Source: Bacteroidales bacterium (GTDB lineage: Bacteria > Bacteroidota > Bacteroidia > Bacteroidales > VadinHA17). From it: a DNA stretch of 5,308 nucleotides. This document shows, piece by piece, positions 1-5,308 of this stretch. Position 1 is the first letter of the stretch. Each line of letters begins with the position of its first letter. The DNA lies in NCBI GenBank assembly GCA_003518245.1, contig DOZA01000011.1, positions 1 to 5,308 on the forward strand, in the 5' to 3' direction. The notes under the pieces were generated by a model that did no database searches, was not told the DNA's origin, and saw nothing but the letters and a program-made list of their open reading frames with translations. A program made the position numbers and the translations under genes.

Positions 1-79
1 TGGCGGAATTGGTAGACGCGCCAGGTTGAGGGCCTGGTGGCCGCTTTAGGTCGTGCTGGTTCGATTCCAGTCCTGGGTA
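1..79 (+). tRNA. tRNA-Leu (anticodon GAG), missing the first 7 bases
   Basis: This is a class II tRNA that reads CUC and CUU leucine codons. The anticodon stem is CCAGG (21-25) with CCTGG (33-37), enclosing the loop TTGAGGG with anticodon GAG at 28-30. A long variable arm (about 38-54) forms the stem GGCC/GGTC, as expected for tRNA-Leu. The T arm is GCTGG (55-59), loop TTCGATT, and CCAGT (67-71). The 3' acceptor strand CCTGGGT (72-78) and discriminator A79 (the leucine identity base) follow. The window opens at tRNA position 8 (TG before the D stem), so the 5' acceptor strand lies outside. The CCA end is not encoded (CAA follows A79) and must be added after transcription. The gene itself looks intact. 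Confidence 0.95.
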
Positions 80-98
80 CAAAATGCCAGATACTGAT

Positions 99-128
99 AG
101 CGTGGATTTGAAATCCGCGCTTTTTTTT
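99..128 (+). terminator. Rho-independent terminator after tRNA-Leu
   Basis: An 11-bp inverted repeat, AGCGTGGATTT (99-109) and AAATCCGCGCT (111-121), contains one G-U wobble and surrounds a single central base, so the innermost pairs must open to make the loop. It runs straight into eight Ts (121-128). The stem is GC-rich at its base. It starts 20 bases after the tRNA end, which is right for ending the tRNA transcript before the aldo/keto reductase gene. Confidence 0.85.
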
Positions 129-137
129 ATATGTTTA
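107..137 (+). promoter_or_regulatory. Possible Bacteroidota-type promoter for the aldo/keto reductase gene
   Basis: TTTG at 107-110 is followed after 19 bases by TATGTTTA (130-137). The Bacteroidota primary sigma factor recognises TTTG around -33 and TAnnTTTG around -7, so this is a full -33 match and a -7 match with only the last base wrong, at a suitable spacing. Transcription would start about 20-25 bases before the ATG at 168. The site overlaps the terminator hairpin of the upstream tRNA. It is a motif match only, and AT-rich DNA yields such matches by chance. Confidence 0.35.
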
Positions 138-167
138 AAAAGTGCTAATGAATAAAAAAAATGGTAC

Positions 168-1181
168 ATGAAAGTACACGACAAAGCCAATCCTTCAAGG
201 TATCTGGCGGATGAGAACCGTTATGATACCATGAAGTACCGCAGATGTGGCAAAAGTGGAATATTACTTCCCCTTATATCGCTTGGATTATGGCATAACT
301 TCGGCTTTATTGATTCAGCCGAAAAAGCGGGAAAGATATCACGTAAAGCATTCGACCTTGGAATAACCCATTTCGACCTGGCCAATAATTACGGTCCACC
401 CTTTGGATCAGCAGAAGAAACATTTGGTATGATACTTAAGAAAGACCTGGGGGTCTACCGCAATGAACTGTTCATCTCAACAAAAGCCGGTTATGATATG
501 TGGGATGGCCCCTATGGCAATTTTGGCTCACGTAAGTATCTTATTACAAGCCTTGATGATAGTCTGAAAAGGATGGGACTTGAATATGTGGATCTTTTCT
601 ACCACCACAGACCCGATGCTGATACACCCCTGGAGGAAACCATGCTCGCTCTTGATCATATCGTTAAATCAGGAAAAGCTCTTTACGTAGGAATAAGCAA
701 TTATGATGCTGAAAGAACGGCCGATGCAACCAGGATACTGGCCGAGCTCAGAACACCCTTTATAGTGCACCAGGCAAGGTATTCCATGCTTGACAGATGG
801 GTTGAAAAGAGCCTGCTTGACATACTTGAAAAGGAGGGAAAAGGTATGATCGCTTTTTCTCCATTGGCGCAGGGTATGTTAACAGATAAATACCTTGACG
901 GTATACCTGCAAACTCAAGGGCAGGCAGGGGAATGACCTATCTTGAGGCAAAACAGGTAATGCAGAATCTCGAAAGGGTCAGGGCACTTAATAATATGGC
1001 TCTTGAGAGAAAACAGAAGCTCAGCCAGATGGCACTGAGCTGGATATTGAAAGATAAAAGAGTAAGTTCGGTACTTGTTGGAGTAAGCTCAGAAGAACAG
1101 CTTATTGAAAACATTAATTGTATAGACAGAATTAACTTTTCTGATGAGGAATTGAAGCGTATAGAACAGATATTGAAATAA
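168..1181 (+). CDS. yghZ: YghZ-type aldo/keto reductase (L-glyceraldehyde 3-phosphate reductase-like)
   Basis: This cytosolic NADPH-dependent (alpha/beta)8-barrel oxidoreductase closely matches E. coli YghZ (AKR14), which reduces L-glyceraldehyde 3-phosphate and other aldehydes and has been linked to detoxification. The catalytic tetrad is visible: Asp70 and Tyr75 (FDLANNYGP), Lys106 (ISTKAGYDMW) and His147 (LFYHHRPD). Other family blocks are CGKSG (27-31), LGLWHNFG (39-46), GSAEE (80-84), KALYVGIS (170-177), SPLAQGMLTDKY (231-242) and the cofactor-phosphate segment GVSSEEQLIEN (305-315). Length is 337 aa against about 346 in E. coli. The first about 9 residues have no counterpart in E. coli YghZ. 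Met22 (231) is an alternative start, but ADENRYDTMKYRRCG before and around it looks family-like, so 168 is preferred. It lies 74 bp before the kinase gene; a shared transcript is possible but not shown. The physiological substrate here is unknown. Confidence 0.93.
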   Translation: MKVHDKANPSRYLADENRYDTMKYRRCGKSGILLPLISLGLWHNFGFIDSAEKAGKISRKAFDLGITHFDLANNYGPPFGSAEETFGMILKKDLGVYRNELFISTKAGYDMWDGPYGNFGSRKYLITSLDDSLKRMGLEYVDLFYHHRPDADTPLEETMLALDHIVKSGKALYVGISNYDAERTADATRILAELRTPFIVHQARYSMLDRWVEKSLLDILEKEGKGMIAFSPLAQGMLTDKYLDGIPANSRAGRGMTYLEAKQVMQNLERVRALNNMALERKQKLSQMALSWILKDKRVSSVLVGVSSEEQLIENINCIDRINFSDEELKRIEQILK

Positions 1182-1243
1182 ATATACATAACATAATCTT
1201 TTGACCTGGATGATATACAGAGAGTGTTAATCTGTTTATTTTC

Positions 1244-1251
1244 TATTTTTG
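1244..1251 (+). promoter_or_regulatory. TAnnTTTG (-7) motif directly before the kinase start
   Basis: TATTTTTG fits the Bacteroidota -7 consensus TAnnTTTG exactly and ends 4 bases before the kinase ATG. I see no TTTG at the expected -33 distance; the nearest, at 1200-1203, is too far upstream. If it were used, the transcript would begin at or next to the ATG and be essentially leaderless. Chance is a real possibility in this T-rich stretch. Confidence 0.2.
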
Positions 1252-1255
1252 TATT

Positions 1256-2098
1256 ATGAAAATTATAGCTGATAGTGGTTCATCAAAAACAAACTGGATA
1301 ATTGCAGGTGATGAGAAGGGACAGGTAAGCATAGATACCCAGGGCCTTAACCCGAATTTCTCATCATTATCACATATTTCATCGGTAGTAAAAGAGAATA
1401 TCCTGCCTGCAACAGGAGGTACAGAAGATATAGAAATATTTTTTTATGGCTCAGGCTGCTCTGATAAGAGTCTGTGTGGCAAGATAAAAAAAGCCATTCA
1501 TATTATATTTCCGCATGCAGAGATAGAAGTTAACACAGACCTGCTGGGAGCTGCCCGAGCCCTACATGGAGATATGGAAGGAATTGCATGTATCCTTGGT
1601 ACTGGTTCAAATTCATGTTTATACGATGGTAAATCAATCGTCTCCAATATACCTCCCCTGGGCTTTATACTGGGTGATGAAGGCAGCGGCTCTTACCTTG
1701 GTAAGCGTTTGCTTTCGGATTTTCTCAAGGGTATAATGCCTGCAGATGTTTCAGAATTGTTCTCAGCAAAATATGATACCGACAAAGACCTTGTGATAAA
1801 GAAGGTCTACAGGGGTGAATTTCCAAATAAATATATCGCTAGCTTTGTTGTCTTTCTTAAAGACAATATCAGTAACCCATATTGCTATTCACTTGTTGAA
1901 GATGCCTTCATAGATTTTTTAAACCGGAATGTCAGGTATTATGAGAACTTCCACAAACTGGACATAGGATTTACCGGCTCAATAGCATGGTATTTTGAAG
2001 AGATATTAAGGAAGGTAATGGCCTCATACGGCCTCAGGACAAAAGAGATTATAAAGGAGCCAGCAGAAAGAATTTTAAAATATCACCTAAGTAAATAA
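1256..2098 (+). CDS. BadF/BadG/BcrA/BcrD-family sugar kinase, probably a MurNAc/GlcNAc kinase (MurK/NagK-like)
   Basis: This 280-aa cytosolic ATP-dependent kinase has the ASKHA (actin/hexokinase) fold. Phosphate-1 loop: ADSGSSKTNW (5-14). Asp95 in NTDLLGAARAL is the likely catalytic base, by position relative to the GlcNAc kinase family. Phosphate-2 loop: ILGTGSNS (113-120). The family block PPLGFILGDEGSGSYLG spans 133-149, and the adenosine-site motif GFTGSIAWYF spans 238-247. The start is well supported because the first loop begins at residue 5. BadF-family enzymes include mammalian NAGK and the clostridial MurK, which phosphorylates GlcNAc and MurNAc. The next gene is murQ, only 9 bp away, so the likely job is making MurNAc-6-phosphate for MurQ from sugar imported without a PTS. 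Sugar preference (MurNAc, GlcNAc or both) cannot be read from the sequence, hence no symbol is given. The start region is A/T-rich with no Shine-Dalgarno motif. Confidence 0.9.
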   Translation: MKIIADSGSSKTNWIIAGDEKGQVSIDTQGLNPNFSSLSHISSVVKENILPATGGTEDIEIFFYGSGCSDKSLCGKIKKAIHIIFPHAEIEVNTDLLGAARALHGDMEGIACILGTGSNSCLYDGKSIVSNIPPLGFILGDEGSGSYLGKRLLSDFLKGIMPADVSELFSAKYDTDKDLVIKKVYRGEFPNKYIASFVVFLKDNISNPYCYSLVEDAFIDFLNRNVRYYENFHKLDIGFTGSIAWYFEEILRKVMASYGLRTKEIIKEPAERILKYHLSK

Positions 2099-2107
2099 TT
2101 TAATAAA

Positions 2108-2932
2108 ATGCGTTCAGACAATAATATAACTGAATCTGAATCCTTTTATAAGGATATAGATAAAATGTCGACCCGTGAGATCCTTGAGTATATAAATGAT
2201 GAAGACAGTAAAATAGTACCCATTATTCGCTCAGTAGTACCTTCAATCGAAAAACTTGTTGGTGAAGTAGTCATACGAATGAAGAAAGGTGGAAGATTAT
2301 TTTATATTGGTGCAGGCACAAGTGGCAGGCTGGGTATTGTTGATGCATCAGAGATCCCTCCTACTTATGGTTTGGATCATGGATTCGTTATAGGCTTGAT
2401 AGCCGGAGGTGATGGAGCCATAAGAAAAGCTGTTGAGAAAGCTGAGGATAATGAAGAGTTGGGTTGGAATGACCTTGTTGCATATAATATCGATAAAGAG
2501 GATACTGTTGTTGGGATTGCAGCATCAGGACGTACTCCTTATGTTATAGGAGCGCTCAGGAGAGCCCGGGAGAGAGGAATATTAACTGCGTGCATAACCA
2601 GCAATCCTAAAACCGATCTGGAAAAACAGTCCGATATACCCATTGTTGTGGTTACAGGACCTGAATTTGTTACTGGCAGCACCAGGATGAAAGCCGGAAC
2701 AGCTCAGAAACTTATCCTGAATATGCTTACAACTGCCGTAATGATCAAACTGGGCAGAGTCAAGGGGAATAAAATGGTTCATATGCAACTCACAAATCAG
2801 AAATTAGTTGAAAGAGGCACTAAAATGATTGTTGAAGAGATGGGTATCGATAGTGAAAAGGCGCGTAATTTATTGCTCCTTCATGGATCAGTAAAAAAAG
2901 CTCTTGATGCACTGGGGAAGAATGAAGGCTGA
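2108..2932 (+). CDS. murQ: N-acetylmuramic acid 6-phosphate etherase MurQ
   Basis: MurQ cleaves the D-lactyl ether of MurNAc-6-phosphate, giving GlcNAc-6-phosphate and D-lactate, in peptidoglycan recycling or salvage in the cytosol. The N-terminal signature TES...DIDKMSTREILEYIN (8-30) precedes a single SIS sugar-phosphate isomerase domain (about 45-215). Key blocks are YIGAGTSGRLGIVDASEIPPTYG (66-88, mid-section), IAAS-GRTPYV (137-146) and VTGSTRMKAGTAQK (188-201). Glu82 (in DASE) and Glu113 (in KAED) correspond to the catalytic Glu83 and Glu114 of the E. coli enzyme. The C-terminal helical part ends in LLLHGSVKKALDALG, a normal family ending. Length is 274 aa, somewhat shorter than the 298 aa of E. 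coli. The gene follows the kinase by 9 bp and is surely co-transcribed with it. Its last sense codon and TGA stop lie inside the first copy of the repeat at 2927. No Shine-Dalgarno motif is seen; the leader is A/T-rich. Confidence 0.97.
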   Translation: MRSDNNITESESFYKDIDKMSTREILEYINDEDSKIVPIIRSVVPSIEKLVGEVVIRMKKGGRLFYIGAGTSGRLGIVDASEIPPTYGLDHGFVIGLIAGGDGAIRKAVEKAEDNEELGWNDLVAYNIDKEDTVVGIAASGRTPYVIGALRRARERGILTACITSNPKTDLEKQSDIPIVVVTGPEFVTGSTRMKAGTAQKLILNMLTTAVMIKLGRVKGNKMVHMQLTNQKLVERGTKMIVEEMGIDSEKARNLLLLHGSVKKALDALGKNEG

Positions 2933-2977
2933 AGCTGAGGCTCCACCTTCGCTGGCGCGAGTCTCCAGACTCGTGCC
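2927..2977. repeat. REP-like repeat, copy 1 (32-bp head plus hairpin)
   Basis: The head at 2927-2958 is identical to 2999-3030. It contains the direct repeat GCTGAA-GCTGAG-GCT and ends in GCTGGCGC. It runs into a hairpin at 2954-2977: outer stem GGCGC/GTGCC (one G-T wobble), inner stem GAGTCT/AGACTC, loop CC. T2953 and A2978 can extend the stem by one pair. The first six bases overlap the end of murQ. The hairpin sits between two converging genes; it has no T-run, so it is not a classical intrinsic terminator, though it could protect or shape 3' ends. Confidence 0.85.
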
Positions 2978-2980
2978 AAA

Positions 2981-3066
2981 CTATGGCGGACAGGGTGTGG
3001 CTGAAGCTGAGGCTCCACCTTCGCTGGCGCCGATCTCCTGATCGGTGCCGGCCACCACGCCTATAG
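2981..3066. repeat. Imperfect inverted repeat flanking repeat copy 2
   Basis: The left arm at 2981-3001 (CTAT, GGCG, then GTGGC) can pair with the right arm at 3051-3066 (GCCAC, CGCC, ATAG). That is 4+4+5 bp, interrupted by a bulged base and an internal loop. The arms enclose the second repeat head and hairpin. It may mark the outer boundary of one element unit or simply be old decay. Pairing this broken could be chance. Confidence 0.3.
2999..3049. repeat. REP-like repeat, copy 2 (same head, re-paired hairpin)
   Basis: The head (2999-3030) matches copy 1 at all 32 positions, 72 bp downstream. The hairpin (3026-3049) keeps the outer stem GGCGC/GTGCC and the central TCTCC. The inner stem is CGATC/GATCG with loop TCCT instead of GAGTCT-CC-AGACTC. 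Three adjacent base pairs differ from copy 1, all by changes on both strands that preserve pairing. It ends 20 bp before the stop codon of the minus-strand lipoprotein gene. The pattern resembles REP palindromes moved by RAYT (IS200-like Y1) transposases; no such gene is in the window. Confidence 0.85.
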
Positions 3067-3069
3067 TAT

Positions 3070-3747
3070 TTATTTCTTAGGCTTTCTTTCTATCTTCCTT
3101 ACAACCATAGAGCGGTCACGTTCTGTAACTCCTTTTTTTCCAACGTAGTCAACCCAGGCAATGTAAGTATTTATCTCATTGGGTATAAGCTGTTCAATCC
3201 TTATAAAATCATCATTCTGGTAGCCTCTCAGATCCCAGTTATTATGATGTTCCTCCCATACGTCTACGTAATATACATATGGCCCCAGGTTATAGAATAC
3301 AACCTTACCATTTGCATTTGTATTTCCTTCAGCCTCCATGTTGGTTTCTACATCCCAATCATCAAGTGTAGGATATAACCGTACATTAGCACCTGGAACA
3401 GGATATTCATCATTCCATTCCAGGACTTCAATCTCAAGTATGGTTGGAGCTACAACGGTAATTGTCTTGTATGCCCTGTCGCTTGAACCGGTTTTGCTGT
3501 ATGCGGTTAATGATACCTCGTATGTTCCTGAAGCAGAATAGCTATGAACAGGATGCACAGCGTCGGAAGCATATCCATCCCCGAAATCCCATTCAAAATC
3601 GACTGCATTATATGAATCATTGGTAAAATAAATATCTTCGCCTATATAGGCACGAACTTTATCTGTTGTGAAGAATGCCTCTGGGTATATTTCACATGAA
3701 CTGAGAATAACCGGGAATATTAATAATATAAAAAGTATCTTTTTCAT
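3070..3747 (-). CDS. Small lipoprotein with a PKD domain and a carboxypeptidase-regulatory-like domain, function unknown
   Basis: This 225-aa exported protein has a type II signal peptide: MKK, a hydrophobic core (4-14) and lipobox LSSC with Cys18 as the lipidated residue. It should be anchored in the outer membrane or periplasm. Residues about 25-99 form a PKD (Ig-like) domain, with the hallmark FEWDFGDG (51-58), HPVHSY (65-70) and GTYEVSLTAY (74-83). Residues about 104-164 look like a carboxypeptidase-regulatory/prealbumin-like beta-sandwich (PVPGANVRLYPTLDD, NANGKVVFYNL, YYVDVW). The tail is basic (RKIERKPKK). Neither domain is catalytic; both usually bind ligands or act as spacers. It is transcribed alone, converging on murQ and diverging from thrS, so context does not suggest a role. 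Residues after Cys18 (EIYP) do not resemble the acidic export signal of surface lipoproteins. It is intact and probably complete. Confidence 0.85.
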   Translation of the reverse strand: MKKILFILLIFPVILSSCEIYPEAFFTTDKVRAYIGEDIYFTNDSYNAVDFEWDFGDGYASDAVHPVHSYSASGTYEVSLTAYSKTGSSDRAYKTITVVAPTILEIEVLEWNDEYPVPGANVRLYPTLDDWDVETNMEAEGNTNANGKVVFYNLGPYVYYVDVWEEHHNNWDLRGYQNDDFIRIEQLIPNEINTYIAWVDYVGKKGVTERDRSMVVRKIERKPKK

Positions 3748-3758
3748 GACTCTGATAT

Positions 3759-3776
3759 TTTGTTACAACAAATATA
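3759..3776 (-). promoter_or_regulatory. Candidate promoter -7 element with an overlapping operator-like dyad, lipoprotein gene
   Basis: On the minus strand, TATATTTG (3776 down to 3769) matches the Bacteroidota -7 consensus TAnnTTTG and lies 21 bases before the lipoprotein ATG. No convincing TTTG is seen at -33. A 14-bp dyad, TTTGTT-AC-AACAAA (3759-3772), overlaps the element and the expected transcription start. A protein bound there could block initiation. Both calls rest on motifs in A/T-rich DNA. Confidence 0.35.
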
Positions 3777-4055
3777 AATCAAATAATGTGCCAACGGAAT
3801 CAACAGGGCAGGAAAAGAATGTTAATTATCTGGTTTAGGGGTTTGGGGGTTGTTAAATTGTTGAGGTTGAATTGTTTAATCGGGTTATCCATTATTCCAT
3901 TATTGCTCGCTCCCACCAGCCACAATCGCTGGCCACTCGCGAGCTCGCAGGACTCGCTTGCTTTCAGCAACCTCGCCCTGCTCGGTTCCATTATCATCTG
4001 TTCCACCTGAACTCAGGTAACATATAATTGTTTTTCAGGACAGGCATTATTACTG
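3777..4055. other. Non-coding divergent intergenic region with a GC-rich palindromic patch
   Basis: The region between the divergent lipoprotein and thrS genes shows no convincing gene. Its left part is G/T-rich on the plus strand: runs of 2, 4 and 5 G (3832-3849), then a degenerate TTG/AATTG-rich stretch (3850-3880). Next is an exact 8-bp tandem repeat CCATTATT (3889-3904), with a near copy CCATTATC at 3988-3995. Between these copies the DNA turns GC-rich. It holds a hairpin CCAGC-CACAATC-GCTGG (3916-3932), overlapping palindromes CTCGCGAG (3936-3943) and GCGAGCTCGC (3939-3948), and five CTCGC words (3906, 3936, 3944, 3953, 3972). Open frames cross it on both strands (about 3786-4010 and 3800-4006), but their translations lack any family resemblance. 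It may be a decayed mobile repeat. Confidence 0.55.
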
Positions 4056-4085
4056 TTTTCCTGTGCAAAAATATCATTATCTTTG
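4056..4085 (+). promoter_or_regulatory. Probable promoter of thrS
   Basis: TATCTTTG at 4078-4085 matches the Bacteroidota -7 consensus TAnnTTTG exactly. A partial -33 element, TTTT in place of TTTG, lies at 4056-4059, 18 bases upstream. Transcription would start around 4090, giving a short A-rich leader of some 20-25 bases before the ATG at 4114. No T-box, attenuator or long structured leader fits into that space. A weak inverted repeat, ACAGG (4040-4044) with CCTGT (4060-4064), straddles the -33 region. Confidence 0.6.
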
Positions 4086-4113
4086 CAGCTTGGTTATTAA
4101 ACAGAAAAACAAT

Positions 4114-5308
4114 ATGATCAACATAAAATTTCCGGATAATACGGTTAAGAAATTTGATAAGGGTGTAACCAGTCTGGAAGTAGCACACAGCATAAGTCCG
4201 GGGCTCGCCAGGCAGGTATATGCCTCCACAGTAAATGGTGAGCTGAGAGATCTTGCCATGCCTATTGTTGAAGATGCAACCGTTGTATTCCATAAATGGG
4301 AAGATAAGGAAGCAAAACATACCTTCTGGCATACCAGTGCCCACCTTATGGCTTCAGCCCTGGAAGAATTATACCCGGGGATAAAATTTGGAATAGGTCC
4401 ATCTATTGAGAATGGCTTTTACTATGATGTCAACCCGGGTGATAGTGTGGTTATAAGTGAGTCGGACCTTCCTGTTATTGAAAACAAGATGAAGGAGCTC
4501 TCCCGGCAAAAAAATAAAGTGGAAAGGATAGAGATAAGCAAGGCTGATGCAATGAAGTTTTTCTCAGAGAAGGGAGATGAATACAAAACAGAGCTTATCA
4601 GTGAGCTGGAAGATGGTACTATTACACTTTATAAGCTTGGTAATTTCACCGATCTTTGCCGCGGTCCACATCTTCCTGATACTGAAAATATTAAAGCCAT
4701 AAAATTGCTCAGTGTAGCGGGTGCTTACTGGAAAGGCGATGAGAACAGGAAAATGATGACCAGGATATACGGCATCACTTTCCCAAAACAAAAGCTCCTG
4801 GACGAATATCTTGAGATGCTGGAAGAAGCTAAAAAGCGAGACCACCGTAAAATAGGCAAAGAGCTTCAGTTGTTTGCATTTTCTCAGAAAGTAGGCATGG
4901 GATTACCCCTGTGGCTTCCAAGGGGTGCTGATTTAAGACAGAGGCTGATTGATTTTCTGACTGCTGAACTTAAACGCAGGGGATACACTATTGTTTCAAC
5001 TCCCCATATTGGTAATGTCGAATTATATAAGATATCAGGTCATTATGAGAAATACGGGGCTGACTCTTTCCAACCCATGAATACTCCGCAGGAGGGAGAA
5101 CAGTTTATGCTTAAACCAATGAATTGTCCTCACCACTGTGAATTATATAATGCCTCACCCCATTCTTACAAGGATCTCCCGGTTCGAATGGCTGAATTTG
5201 GAACAGTATACAGGTATGAACAGCACGGTGAACTGCACGGGCTTACAAGAGTAAGAAGCTTTACACAGGATGATGCTCATCATTTCTGTGAACCTGATCA
5301 GATGGAAG
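4114..5308 (+). CDS. thrS: Threonyl-tRNA synthetase, 5' part (398 codons; cut by window end)
   Basis: This cytosolic class II synthetase charges tRNA-Thr with threonine. An N-terminal TGS domain (about 1-62) is followed by the editing (SAD) domain, with the HxxxH motif His73/His77 and Cys182/His186 (LCRGPH), which clears mischarged Ser-tRNA-Thr. These four residues fall at the same numbers as in the E. coli enzyme. The catalytic core follows from about 245: [19 protein letters not shown] (motif 1 region), Cys338 in [10 protein letters not shown], the motif 2 stretch around [19 protein letters not shown], and His389 in QDDAHHFC. Cys338 and His389 match the E. coli zinc ligands Cys334 and His385. 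The third zinc ligand, motif 3 and the anticodon-binding domain lie past the edge; family length is about 640-650 aa. The ATG at 4114 is chosen because the TGS domain begins at once ([10 protein letters not shown]). The leader is A-rich with no Shine-Dalgarno motif. Confidence 0.98.
   Translation, partial: MINIKFPDNTVKKFDKGVTSLEVAHSISPGLARQVYASTVNGELRDLAMPIVEDATVVFHKWEDKEAKHTFWHTSAHLMASALEELYPGIKFGIGPSIENGFYYDVNPGDSVVISESDLPVIENKMKELSRQKNKVERIEISKADAMKFFSEKGDEYKTELISELEDGTITLYKLGNFTDLCRGPHLPDTENIKAIKLLSVAGAYWKGDENRKMMTRIYGITFPKQKLLDEYLEMLEEAKKRDHRKIGKELQLFAFSQKVGMGLPLWLPRGADLRQRLIDFLTAELKRRGYTIVSTPHIGNVELYKISGHYEKYGADSFQPMNTPQEGEQFMLKPMNCPHHCELYNASPHSYKDLPVRMAEFGTVYRYEQHGELHGLTRVRSFTQDDAHHFCEPDQME

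Noticed and set aside
760..1189. Minus-strand open frames opposite the reductase gene
   Set aside because: They are shadows of a gene with full catalytic motifs on the plus strand.
2582..2788. Minus-strand open frame opposite murQ
   Set aside because: It is antisense to the conserved SIS domain and has no motif of its own.
2927..3049. Repeat pair as a CRISPR array
   Set aside because: There are only two copies, the repeats are joined to hairpins, the material between them is not a spacer of the usual form, and no cas gene is present.
2954..3049. Hairpins after murQ as classical intrinsic terminators
   Set aside because: Neither hairpin is followed by a T-run on either strand.
3338..3541. 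Plus-strand open frame opposite the lipoprotein gene
   Set aside because: It is Ser/Thr-rich without domain features, whereas the minus strand shows a signal peptide and PKD domain.
3832..3866. G-quadruplex or telomere-like tract
   Set aside because: Only two tracts have three or more Gs; the others are GG, so only a weak two-layer structure is possible.
3786..4010. Open frames of about 70 codons on both strands across the intergenic patch (also 3800-4006 minus)
   Set aside because: The translations have no recognisable motif and unusual composition, and they span a repeat-like GC-rich patch. The frames overlap each other on opposite strands.
4036..4064. Inverted repeat upstream of thrS as an operator or attenuator
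   Set aside because: It has only five perfect pairs with a 15-base loop and lies upstream of the predicted transcription start, so it is too weak to call.
3994..4344. Minus-strand 116-codon open frame, and a second at 4077-4259
   Set aside because: They lie largely opposite the thrS promoter and TGS domain, which are clearly real. The peptides resemble no family.
4564..4845. Minus-strand open frame opposite thrS
   Set aside because: It lies opposite the end of the thrS editing domain and the linker to the catalytic core, where Cys182/His186 confirm the plus-strand frame.

Overview
The window reads as a piece of chromosome from a member of the Bacteroidota. The evidence is: moderately AT-rich intergenic DNA; A-rich leaders with no Shine-Dalgarno motif before the genes; matches to the Bacteroidota promoter element TAnnTTTG (clearest before thrS); a tRNA gene without an encoded CCA; a small PKD-domain lipoprotein; and a sugar-kinase/murQ pair with no phosphotransferase (PTS) gene beside it. 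Genus cannot be told from this sequence.

Layout from left to right. A tRNA-Leu(GAG) gene lacks only its first seven bases at the window edge and is followed by a strong hairpin-plus-T-run terminator. Three plus-strand genes follow: a YghZ-type aldo/keto reductase; a BadF/BadG-family sugar kinase (MurK/NagK-like); and murQ, N-acetylmuramic acid 6-phosphate etherase, starting 9 bp after the kinase. MurQ converges on a minus-strand PKD lipoprotein gene. The roughly 140 bp between them are filled by a two-copy, 72-bp-period element. Its 32-bp head is identical in both copies, while the hairpin after it differs by paired, compensatory changes. After the lipoprotein gene comes a 366-bp divergent intergenic region with a GC-rich, palindrome-rich patch in its middle and a promoter at each end. 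The 5' 398 codons of thrS (threonyl-tRNA synthetase) run off the right edge.

How the genes work together. The kinase and murQ form a plausible cytosolic salvage route: unphosphorylated MurNAc (and perhaps GlcNAc) is phosphorylated, then MurQ removes the lactyl ether to give GlcNAc-6-phosphate and D-lactate. The other genes look like independent housekeeping or accessory units. I see no phage, CRISPR, toxin-antitoxin or defence genes. The most unusual part of the window is the hairpin repeat between murQ and the lipoprotein gene, which resembles REP-type palindromes. The kinase/murQ pathway itself is known biology.
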